A stretch of 32,720 bases of DNA from Candidatus Alistipes faecavium. GTDB lineage: Bacteria > Bacteroidota > Bacteroidia > Bacteroidales > Rikenellaceae. Where the stretch lies: assembly GCA_019118605.1 (NCBI GenBank), contig DWYP01000027.1, positions 1-32,720 of the forward strand, written 5' to 3'. The notes below the pieces were generated by a model. It was given only the letters and a program-made list of their open reading frames with translations. It was not told where the DNA came from and did not search any database. The translations under genes and the position numbers were made by a program. Positions 16,239 to 23,861 of the stretch are shown here, one piece after another (within the stretch, counting starts at the first letter, position 1; every line of letters starts with the position of its first letter).

Positions 16239-17111
16239 ATGAAAAAAAGCGTATTGTTTACGACGTGCATCGCACTGACCGCAACACTGGCCGCATGCGG
16301 CGGACAGAGCGGCAAGAAAGCCAAGACGGCAGAAGCTGAAGCCGAGACGAAGGCCTCTCCCGAATATACGGTAATCGAGAAGGAGCAGGTGGATCTCGCC
16401 TCCTTCCCGAAGGACAAGGACGGTTACTACGTGATCTTCGACGGCAAGACCTTCAACGGATGGCGCGGTTATGGCAAGGACCACGTGCCTTCGCGCTGGA
16501 CGATCGACAACGGAGCCATCAAGTTCAACGGCTCGGGCGGCGGCGAGGCCCAGACCAGCGAGGGCGGCGACCTGATCTTCGCCCACAAGTTCAAGAACTT
16601 CGAACTCGAAATGGAGTGGATGGTTTCGAAGGGCGGCAACTCGGGTATCTTCTACCTGGCTCAGGAGGTCGCCACGACCGACGAGAACGGCGGACAGCGT
16701 ATCGAGCCGATCTACATCTCGTGCCCCGAGTACCAGGTGCTCGACAATGAAAACCACCCCGACGCCAAACTGGGCGTAGACGGAAACCGCAAGTCGGCAT
16801 CGCTCTACGACATGATCCCGGCCAATCCGCAGAACTCCAAGCCCTACGGCGAGTGGAACAAGGCCAAGATCATGGTGTACAAAGGCACCGTGGTTCACGG
16901 ACAGAACGACACCAACGTCCTGGAGTACCACCTCTGGACGCCCCAGTGGACCGACATGCTCCAGAAGAGCAAGTTCAGCGAGGAGAAGTGGCCTCTGGCT
17001 TTCGTCCTGCTCAACAACTGCGGCGGTGAGAACCACGAGGGTTACATCGGCATGCAGGACCACGGCGACGATGTTTGGTTCCGCAACATCCGCGTCAAGG
17101 TGCTCGACTAA
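16239..17111 (+). CDS. DUF1080 (3-keto-disaccharide hydrolase-like) lipoprotein
   Basis: 290 aa. Lipobox LAAC with Cys20 followed by Gly-Gly. After an Ala/Glu/Lys linker, the DUF1080 jelly-roll domain covers about 57-290, recognised by YVIFDGKTFNGWRG near its start, GGNSGIFYL, the PEYQVLDNENH segment and VWFRNIRVKVL at the end. Members of this domain act on 3-keto glycosides, described as hydrolases or beta-eliminating lyases. Here it would cleave the product of the upstream exported oxidoreductase in the periplasm. The TIM-barrel gene follows after 27 bp. No residue-level proof of mechanism is available from sequence alone. Confidence 0.9.
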   Translation: MKKSVLFTTCIALTATLAACGGQSGKKAKTAEAEAETKASPEYTVIEKEQVDLASFPKDKDGYYVIFDGKTFNGWRGYGKDHVPSRWTIDNGAIKFNGSGGGEAQTSEGGDLIFAHKFKNFELEMEWMVSKGGNSGIFYLAQEVATTDENGGQRIEPIYISCPEYQVLDNENHPDAKLGVDGNRKSASLYDMIPANPQNSKPYGEWNKAKIMVYKGTVVHGQNDTNVLEYHLWTPQWTDMLQKSKFSEEKWPLAFVLLNNCGGENHEGYIGMQDHGDDVWFRNIRVKVLD

Positions 17112-17138
17112 ACAGCCGGCAAAAGCGATTTTCGGATC

Positions 17139-18050
17139 ATGAAAAAACAGCTTTTGGCAGCTACCTGTCTGTTTCTCGCCGGAGGAGGCCTGTTCTCGTG
17201 TGGAACAGCCTCCTCCGAGGCGGAGAAAGCGCCCCGCAAGGAGATCGGCATCCAGCTCTACTCCGTGCGTGAGCTGATCGGCGTCTTCGGCCAGAACCAG
17301 CACGACTACAACGACGTGCTCAAGCAGCTCGCCGCGATGGGTTACACCTCGATCGAGGCCGCAAGCTATGCCGACGGAAAACTCTACGGGCAGACGCCCG
17401 AACAGTTCCGCAAGGATGTCGAGGCCGCAGGCCTCGAGGTGCTGTCGTCGCACTGCACGACCGACCTCTCGGACGAGGAGTTGGCGAAAGGCGACTTCTC
17501 GCGGGCCCTGGCATGGTGGGATGCCTGCATCGCCGCACACAAGGCGGCGGGCATGGAGTACATCGTGGCCCCGTCGATGCGCGGCATCGACAACCTGAAG
17601 GATCTGCAGACCTACTGCGACTACTTCAATGAGGTCGGAGCGCGCTGCAACGCCGCAGGGCTGAAATTCGGATACCACAACCACTCCGGAGAGTTCCGCC
17701 GCATCGAAGATCAGGTCGTTTACGACTACATGATCGAACACACCGATGCCGACAAGGTATTCTTCGAGATGGACGTATACTGGGCCATGATGGGCCAGGC
17801 AAGCCCCGTCGACTACTTCAACAAGTATCCGGGCCGCTTCCGCCTGCTCCACATCAAGGATCGGCGCGAAATCGGTCAGAGCGGCATGGTGGGATACGAC
17901 GCCATCTTCAGGAATGCCGCAACGGCGGGTGTCGAGAACATCATCGTCGAGATCGAGGAGTCGAGCTACGGCGACATGCTCCGCAGCGTCGGGGAGTGCA
18001 TCGACTACCTGCGCGGCGCATCCTTCGTAAAGGAGTCGTACAAACACTGA
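17139..18050 (+). CDS. Sugar phosphate isomerase/epimerase-like TIM-barrel lipoprotein
   Basis: 303 aa. Lipoprotein signal with LFSC (Cys21). The rest is a xylose-isomerase-like (AP endonuclease 2) TIM barrel starting at EIGIQLYSVREL. Metal-ligand-type motifs are present: GYHNHSGEF, FEMDVYW, LLHIKDR and a late VEIEES glutamate. The family isomerises, epimerises or dehydrates/hydrates sugars with a divalent metal. Its lipidation and position place it in the periplasm next to the DUF1080 protein, so it probably acts on the keto-sugar or unsaturated product. It is the last gene before a strong hairpin that precedes tatC. Confidence 0.9.
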   Translation: MKKQLLAATCLFLAGGGLFSCGTASSEAEKAPRKEIGIQLYSVRELIGVFGQNQHDYNDVLKQLAAMGYTSIEAASYADGKLYGQTPEQFRKDVEAAGLEVLSSHCTTDLSDEELAKGDFSRALAWWDACIAAHKAAGMEYIVAPSMRGIDNLKDLQTYCDYFNEVGARCNAAGLKFGYHNHSGEFRRIEDQVVYDYMIEHTDADKVFFEMDVYWAMMGQASPVDYFNKYPGRFRLLHIKDRREIGQSGMVGYDAIFRNAATAGVENIIVEIEESSYGDMLRSVGECIDYLRGASFVKESYKH

Positions 18051-18072
18051 ATCCCAACGATTTACACCATCG

Positions 18073-18108
18073 GAGACATCCGGTTATCATGAGGTAGCCG
18101 GATGTCTC
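18073..18108 (+). terminator. Perfect 11-bp hairpin between the TIM-barrel gene and tatC
   Basis: GAGACATCCGG (18073-18083) pairs with CCGGATGTCTC (18098-18108) around a 14-base loop, followed by only TTTG. It could be a partial terminator or an RNA-processing element that lowers tatC expression relative to the operon. The tatC ATG lies 25 bp further on. Confidence 0.6.
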
Positions 18109-18133
18109 TTTGAAATCACAACCCCTTCGATAC

Positions 18134-18949
18134 ATGGAAGACAACCGGAAAGACGATCCGCAGTTGATGAGCTTCTGGGGCCACCTCGAGAACCTCCGGT
18201 GGGCGCTGATGCGATCGGCTGGCGTGCTGCTCGTATGCATGATTGCCTGTTTCTGCTTCATGCCCTACCTGTTCGACCACTTCGTGCTCGCCCCCACCAA
18301 TTCGGACTTTCCCCTCTACCGCTGGCTGTCGCGGCTCGGAGAGATCAGCTCCCTCTTCCCCGATTTCAGCGACGACAGTTTCTCGGTCGAGATTATCAAC
18401 ATCAACGTGGCTTCGCAGTTCATGACCCACATCACCACGTCGTTCTGGTTCGCCCTGGTGCTCATGTTCCCCTACCTGATTTTCGAGATCTGGCATTTCG
18501 TGCAGCCCGCGCTCTTCGTCAACGAGCGCAAAAGCGTGGGTATGGCCTTCTTCTTCGGCACGTTCATGTTCTTTCTGGGGTGTTTCGTCGGGTATTTCCT
18601 GGTCTTCCCCTTCACGTTCCGATTCCTGACGGAGTATCAGCTGAGCACCATGATCGTCAACCAGATCTCGCTGAACTCCTACATGAACAATTTCCTGATG
18701 ATGGTTTTCATCATGGGAATCGTCTTCGAACTGCCGCTGCTGGCATGGCTGCTCTCGCAGCTTGGACTGCTGACAAAGGACTTCCTGCGCAAATACCGCC
18801 GCCACGCCATTGTGGTACTGATGATTCTGGCGGCCATCATCACGCCTTCGGGCGATCCGTTCACCCTGATGGTGGTCTTCCTGCCGCTCTACCTGCTCTA
18901 TGAACTGAGCATACGCTTCGTCCGGGAGAAGCAGCCGGAGAAGGATTAG
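18134..18949 (+). CDS. tatC: Twin-arginine translocase subunit TatC
   Basis: 271 aa from the ATG at 18134 (MEDNRKDDPQLMSFWGHLENLR); an in-frame TTG at 18110 adds eight residues and is less likely. The conserved TatC N-terminus SFWGHLENLRWALMRS, the FEIWHFVQPALFVNERK segment and six membrane helices are present. TatC recognises the twin-arginine signal and recruits TatA. The first periplasmic loop is longer than in E. coli TatC. It closes the tatA-oxidoreductase-DUF1080-isomerase-tatC block and is followed by a strong terminator. Confidence 0.95.
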   Translation: MEDNRKDDPQLMSFWGHLENLRWALMRSAGVLLVCMIACFCFMPYLFDHFVLAPTNSDFPLYRWLSRLGEISSLFPDFSDDSFSVEIININVASQFMTHITTSFWFALVLMFPYLIFEIWHFVQPALFVNERKSVGMAFFFGTFMFFLGCFVGYFLVFPFTFRFLTEYQLSTMIVNQISLNSYMNNFLMMVFIMGIVFELPLLAWLLSQLGLLTKDFLRKYRRHAIVVLMILAAIITPSGDPFTLMVVFLPLYLLYELSIRFVREKQPEKD

Positions 18950-18979
18950 GCGGAGAGACATTCAGCCGTACGGACAACC

Positions 18980-19018
18980 ATGCGGCCGGTTCCCGATCGG
19001 GGCCGGCCGCATCTTTTT
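18980..19018 (+). terminator. Rho-independent terminator after tatC
   Basis: ATGCGGCCGG (18980-18989) pairs with CCGGCCGCAT (19003-19012) and is followed by CTTTTT. An inner CCCGATCGGGG can extend the stem. Confidence 0.9.
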
Positions 19019-19056
19019 GCGCTGAGCGCAAAGGGGTGAGGAATAAAGTCCGGAGA

Positions 19057-19145
19057 GAATGTTCCGAAGGGAATGTTCCTGCGATGATGTTCCTGGAAAT
19101 GTTCCAGGGAGAATATTCCGCGAACTGTTACGGAGGGTATGTTCC
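19057..19145 (+). repeat. Degenerate array of (A)ATGTTCC units spaced 12-14 bp
   Basis: GTTCC or a one-base variant begins at 19061, 19075, 19089, 19101, 19115, 19127 and 19141, with spacings of 14, 14, 12, 14, 12 and 14 bp. The array fills the convergent gap between tatC and the GH92 gene. Nothing else is seen there apart from the two flanking terminators. Confidence 0.75.
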
Positions 19146-19157
19146 GCGAAGAGAGGC

Positions 19158-19191
19158 AAAAAAGCGGGACGGACTTTGCAGTCCGTCCCGC
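19158..19191 (-). terminator. Rho-independent terminator of the GH130-GH92 operon
   Basis: Perfect 12-bp arms at 19164-19175 and 19180-19191 with a TTGC loop. On the minus strand six T follow (complement of 19158-19163). It lies 24 bp after the last GH92 stop. Confidence 0.9.
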
Positions 19192-19215
19192 CGACAGATT
19201 CCGATGCGGAAGAGG

Positions 19216-21552
19216 TTATTCGGCAACGGCCGTACTCATCGAGAAAGGCCAGCTCGAAGGATCCGTACCGCGGCGCATGTCAGGCTCCTGCTGCATGTCG
19301 AAGTGCAGTGTGGCGCCCTTCATCAGATCGGAATAACGCACGTAGTTGCAGTCGTACGCTGCGCCGTCGAAGGTCATCTTGCCAATGTAACGGTTCTCGA
19401 CGCCGTTCTTCGGAGCCTCGATGACCACTTCCTTGCCGTTTTCGAGGCGGATCGTCGCCTTGCGGAACAGCGGAGCGCCGAGGATATACTCGTCCGAACC
19501 CGGGCAGACGGGATAGAATCCCAGCGCCGAGAAGACATACCATGCCGAAGTCTGGCCGTTGTCCTCGTCGCCGCAATAGCCGTCGGGCTTGGCCGTATAG
19601 AGGCGGTTCATCACCTCACGCACCCAATACTGGGCCTTCCACGGCTGCCCGCAGTAGTTGTAGAGGTAGATCATGTGCTGCGCGGGCTGGTTGCCGTGGG
19701 CGTAGTTGCCCATGTTGGCCACCTGCATCTCCGTGATCTCGTGGATGCGTCCGCCGTAGTAGCTGTCGTCGTAGATCGGCGGCACCACGAAAACCGAATC
19801 GAGCATCTTCCCGAACCCTTCGGGTCCGCCCATCAGGTCGGCAAGGCCCGCGGGATCGTGGAAGACCGACCACGTGTAATGCCATGCGTTGCCCTCGGTG
19901 TAGGCGTCTCCCCACTTGTAGGGACTGAAGGGCGCCTGGAACGTTCCGTCCTCGTTGCGTCCGCGCATGAGCTTCGTCTCCGGATCGAAGAGGTTCCTGT
20001 AGTTGTACGAGGCCTTCTCGATCTGCGCGGCATCGTCCTCCTTGCCCAGCATCTTCGCCACCTGCGCGATGCACCAGTCATCGTAGGCGTATTCGAGCGT
20101 GCGCGCGGCATTCTCGTTGATGCCCACGTTGTAGGGAATGTATCCCAGCGAGTTGTAGTATTCGTGTCCGAGGCGTCCGGTGGAGGCAACGTGCGGGTGT
20201 ACCGCCGTGCGGGCGTGGAGCATCGCCTCGTAAAGCGTGGCGATGTCCCCTTCGGGCGTTACGCCCTTGAGGATGGCGTCCGAAACGACCGAAGCGGAGT
20301 TGTTGCCCACCATGCAGCCGCGGTGCCCGGGCGACGCCCATTCGGGCAGGAAGCCGCTCTCGCGGTAGGTGTTGGCAAGCCCGGCCTGGATCTCGGCGTT
20401 GACCGACGGATAGACGAGGTTCAGCAGCGGGAAGAGGCTGCGGAAGGTATCCCAGAATCCCGTATCGGTATACATGTATCCGGGCAGCACCTCCCCGTTG
20501 TAGGGGCTGTAATGGACGGGGTTGCCCTCGGAGTCGATCTCATAGAACTTGCGCGGGAAGAGCACCGAACGGTAAAGGCACGAGTAGAACGTGCGCAGCT
20601 GATCCTCGCTGCCGCCCTCCACGGCGATGCGCCCGAGCACCTCGTCCCAGCGGGCCTGCGCCAGCTCCTTCACGGCGTCGAAGTCGTTGCCGCCCAACTC
20701 CTGAAGGTTGCGCATGGCCTGCTCCGGGGAGATGAACGACGAGGCGATGCGCAGGTTCACCTGCTCGCCGCGCTCGGTCGTGAAGTGTACCTTCATGACG
20801 GCATGGTTGCCCTCGACGCCCTTTTCGGCCTCGGGCTTCAGGATCTTCGTCCCGGGTTTGTAGGACGCAGGATCGTCGGTCATCTCGATGCCCGTGAAGG
20901 GCTTGTCGAAGCGGATCACGAAGTAGTTGCGGAAGTTCTCCGGAACGCCGCCGCTGTTGCGCGTCGTATATCCGACGATGGTATGTCCGTCGAGCAGCGC
21001 CACGCGCGAACCGCGGTCGAAGGCGTCGATCACCACGCCCGACTCCGTCGACTCGGGGAAGGTGAAGCGCATGATGGCGGCACGCTCGGTCGGGGTGACC
21101 TCAGCCAGGATGTCGTGGTCGGCGAAATAGACCGAATAGTAATAGGGTTTCGCCGTCTCGGCCTGGTGCGAGAACCAGCTCTGACGCGACTCTTCGTCGA
21201 ATGCTCCGTTACCACGCACGGGCATCACGGAAAACTGCCCGTAGTCGTTGATCCACGGCGAGGGCTGGTGGGTCTGCTTGATACCCCGGATCGTGTGCTT
21301 GTCGTAGGTGTAGGCCCATCCGTTGCCCATGTTGCCGGTCTGGGGCGTCCAGAAGTTCATGCCCCAGGGCAGGGCGATGGCAGGATAGGTGTTTCCCGTC
21401 GAGAGCAGAAACTCCGACTGGGTGCCGACAAGCGTCGAAACATACTCCGAAGGGCGTTTCGGCGACTCGCCGCAGGCAGACTGCTCCCCGCACGCGACGA
21501 TACCGCCGGCGACGAGCATCGCAAAGAGCGAACATGCGATTTTCTTCATCAT
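19216..21552 (-). CDS. GH92 alpha-mannosidase lipoprotein, predicted alpha-1,2-specific
   Basis: 778 aa. Lipobox IVAC (Cys21). The usual two-domain GH92 layout is present: an N-terminal beta-sandwich to about 290 and an (alpha/alpha)6 barrel after it. Glu553 (TEGNAWHYT) fits the general acid, and Asp662/Asp664 (GDEDNGQTSAWY) fit the base and calcium-site region. Spacing is 109 and 111 residues, the same as I recall for Glu533/Asp642/Asp644 of the B. thetaiotaomicron enzyme BT3990. His604-Glu605 sit at +51/+52, where BT3990 has the His-Glu pair linked to alpha-1,2 specificity. It is the last gene of the minus-strand operon, 100 bp after the second GH92. Confidence 0.94.
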   Translation of the reverse strand: MMKKIACSLFAMLVAGGIVACGEQSACGESPKRPSEYVSTLVGTQSEFLLSTGNTYPAIALPWGMNFWTPQTGNMGNGWAYTYDKHTIRGIKQTHQPSPWINDYGQFSVMPVRGNGAFDEESRQSWFSHQAETAKPYYYSVYFADHDILAEVTPTERAAIMRFTFPESTESGVVIDAFDRGSRVALLDGHTIVGYTTRNSGGVPENFRNYFVIRFDKPFTGIEMTDDPASYKPGTKILKPEAEKGVEGNHAVMKVHFTTERGEQVNLRIASSFISPEQAMRNLQELGGNDFDAVKELAQARWDEVLGRIAVEGGSEDQLRTFYSCLYRSVLFPRKFYEIDSEGNPVHYSPYNGEVLPGYMYTDTGFWDTFRSLFPLLNLVYPSVNAEIQAGLANTYRESGFLPEWASPGHRGCMVGNNSASVVSDAILKGVTPEGDIATLYEAMLHARTAVHPHVASTGRLGHEYYNSLGYIPYNVGINENAARTLEYAYDDWCIAQVAKMLGKEDDAAQIEKASYNYRNLFDPETKLMRGRNEDGTFQAPFSPYKWGDAYTEGNAWHYTWSVFHDPAGLADLMGGPEGFGKMLDSVFVVPPIYDDSYYGGRIHEITEMQVANMGNYAHGNQPAQHMIYLYNYCGQPWKAQYWVREVMNRLYTAKPDGYCGDEDNGQTSAWYVFSALGFYPVCPGSDEYILGAPLFRKATIRLENGKEVVIEAPKNGVENRYIGKMTFDGAAYDCNYVRYSDLMKGATLHFDMQQEPDMRRGTDPSSWPFSMSTAVAE

Positions 21553-21652
21553 TGATCAGATTTACAGATAGTCAAATTTGAATTTGAATGGGTTTTCGTT
21601 TTTCTTCGGTGGTTTGCAGCGAGGTTCTTTGCCATCCGCACCCGGCCGCGGA

Positions 21653-23857
21653 TCAGTCGGCCAGGGCGTCGGAATACCATACCTGCGGCTCGGGCCCCAT
21701 CTCGAAGAGGAGTTCCCCGCCGGCCATCAGCGCCGCATAGTCGATATAGGGTTTTTCGTAAGCCTCGCCGTTGAGCCGCACGCGCTGGATGTAGCGGTTC
21801 TCCGCGGAGTTGTTTTGCGCGACGATTGCAAAGGTTCCGCCCGGCACGTCGAGCTCCACGCGGTCGAAGAGCGGCGATCCGAACCAGTAGCGGCCGCCGG
21901 CCGGCTCGACCTCGTACATGCCCATGGCCGAGAGGACATACCACGACGACATCTGACCCACGTCCTCGTTGCCCGACAATCCGTCGGGAGCGTCGTGGTA
22001 GAGCGTCGTGAGCACCTCGCGGACCTTGTCGGCCGTTTTCCACGGCTCGCCCAGCATCGTATAGAGGTAAAGGATATGGTGCGACGGCTCGTTGCCGTGG
22101 GCATACTGGCCGATCAGTCCCGAAATGTCGGGCGAGGTCTCCTCACCCTCGACCACCGAGCTCACCGTGAAGAGCGAGTCGAGCTTCGAGAGCATCCGCT
22201 CGCGGCTTCCGAAGCAGGCCTCAAGACCCGCTACATCGTGCGGCACGAGCCACGTGTACTGCCAGGCATTTCCCTCGCAGTAGTCATCGGCGCGGTGCGA
22301 CGAGGAGAACGGATTGAAGGGCGTGCGCCATCCGCCGCGGCTGTCTCGCCCGCGCATGAAGCCCGTCTGCGGATCGAAATAGTGGCGGTAGGAATGGCTG
22401 CGCTCCGTAAAGTAGGCGGCATCCTCCGCCTTGCCCAGCGCCTCGGCGGCACGCGCCGCAGCGCCGTCGGCCAGGGCGTACTCCATGTCGTAGGCCACCG
22501 CCTCGTTGAACTTCTCGCACGGAATGTAGCCGTACTCCATACGCAGGCCGTTGCCGCGCCCGGGGTTCATCGCCGTCTTGCGGATCGCCCCGAAGGCCCG
22601 CTCGCGGTCGAAACCGCCGATCCCCTTCACAATGGCGTCGGCCACCACGGGAATACCCGGGTTGCCCACCATGCAGTCGGTCTCATTGCCCCAGAGATGC
22701 CATACCGGAAGGCGTCCCTGCTCGTCGGCGATAGCCAGCATCGTATTGATCACGTCGGGCATCATCTCCGGGTGCAGAAGGGTCATCAGCGGCATCGCGG
22801 CGCGGTAGGTATCCCACAGCGAGAAGGTCGTATAGGTCGTGTAACCGGGGTTTTCGCGCATCTGTCCGTCGGCTCCGCGGTAGTCGCCGTTGGCGTCGCA
22901 GAACTCCGAGGGGGCCACCATCGTGTGGTAGAGCGCCGTATAGAAGATCCTCCTGGCCACTTCATCGGAGGTCTCCACGCGCACCTTCGCCAGCTGTTCG
23001 TTCCACTTCGCGGCGGCGGCATCGGCCGTCGCCTCAAAGTCCCAGCCGGGGAGTTCGGCCGCGAGGTTCGCCTTCGCACCCTCGAGGCTCACGGGCGACA
23101 GGGCCACCTTCAGCAGCACCTGTTCCCCCTCGGCCGTGGAGAACGACGCACGTCCGTAACGGTCGCCGTCGATGCGCTCGAACGCCGCAAAGGGCTTCGA
23201 GCTCTCGGCCACGAACCACACCCGCTGGTCGCGGGCCCACCCCTCCGAGTAGCGCCATCCGCAGACCGTGTGGTCGTCGAGCGCCTCGATGTGCGTCTCG
23301 GTGGCCTTGTCCCAGCAGCCGCCGTTCTCGAGGTCGAAGACCAGCGCCGCGGCGTTCGACGCCGGGAAGGTATAGCGGTGCAGTCCGACACGCGACGTGG
23401 CGGTCATCTCGGCCGTAATGCCGTAGCGGGTCAGGGGCACGGAGTAGTAGCCTGGGCGTGCGACCTCCTTCGTACGGTCGGCGTACGACCAGAGGCCCGA
23501 CGAGGGGTCATCGCCCGTACCGCGGGCATAGGTTACGTCGCCCGTCACGGGCATGACCGTCACGTCGAACAGGTCGCCGATGCCCGTACCCGAAAGGTGG
23601 GTGTGCGAAAAGCCGATCACCGTGGAGTCGCTTTCATGGTATCCCGAGCACCAGTCCCAGTCCTGGGGGATGCTCGTGGGCCCGACCTGCACGAGGCCGA
23701 ACGGGACATTCGCGCCGACGAAGACATGTCCGTGGCCGCCGGTTCCGATCTTGGGGTCGACCCAGCGGGTCAGATCCTCCGACCCCGACTGCGGGGCCGA
23801 GCACGCCGCGAGGGAGACAAGCGCCGCTGCGGCAAGAAGGTGTTGAAATCGTTTCAT
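21653..23857 (-). CDS. GH92 alpha-mannosidase lipoprotein, linkage uncertain
   Basis: 734 aa from the ATG at 23857 (MKRFQHLLAAAALVSLAAC); the longer frame would overlap the upstream stop. Lipobox LAAC, Cys19. The substrate-site motif GFSHTHLSGTG is at about 82-92. Glu528 (CEGNAWQYTW) is the probable acid, and GNEDVGQMSSWY supplies Asp632, with Asn630 where the first GH92 has Asp. YAHGNEPSHHILYLY is intact. The His-Glu pair of the alpha-1,2 enzymes is missing at the equivalent place, so an alpha-1,3, alpha-1,6 or other mannoside linkage is more likely. It starts 4 bp after the preceding gene's stop, a tight operon junction. Confidence 0.93.
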   Translation of the reverse strand: MKRFQHLLAAAALVSLAACSAPQSGSEDLTRWVDPKIGTGGHGHVFVGANVPFGLVQVGPTSIPQDWDWCSGYHESDSTVIGFSHTHLSGTGIGDLFDVTVMPVTGDVTYARGTGDDPSSGLWSYADRTKEVARPGYYSVPLTRYGITAEMTATSRVGLHRYTFPASNAAALVFDLENGGCWDKATETHIEALDDHTVCGWRYSEGWARDQRVWFVAESSKPFAAFERIDGDRYGRASFSTAEGEQVLLKVALSPVSLEGAKANLAAELPGWDFEATADAAAAKWNEQLAKVRVETSDEVARRIFYTALYHTMVAPSEFCDANGDYRGADGQMRENPGYTTYTTFSLWDTYRAAMPLMTLLHPEMMPDVINTMLAIADEQGRLPVWHLWGNETDCMVGNPGIPVVADAIVKGIGGFDRERAFGAIRKTAMNPGRGNGLRMEYGYIPCEKFNEAVAYDMEYALADGAAARAAEALGKAEDAAYFTERSHSYRHYFDPQTGFMRGRDSRGGWRTPFNPFSSSHRADDYCEGNAWQYTWLVPHDVAGLEACFGSRERMLSKLDSLFTVSSVVEGEETSPDISGLIGQYAHGNEPSHHILYLYTMLGEPWKTADKVREVLTTLYHDAPDGLSGNEDVGQMSSWYVLSAMGMYEVEPAGGRYWFGSPLFDRVELDVPGGTFAIVAQNNSAENRYIQRVRLNGEAYEKPYIDYAALMAGGELLFEMGPEPQVWYSDALAD

Positions 23858-23861
23858 GGGT

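Noticed and set aside
14748..18047. 1,099-codon antisense frame opposite the Tat/keto-sugar genes
   Set aside because: It mirrors four well-recognised genes, has biased composition, and shows no motif, start signal or promoter of its own.
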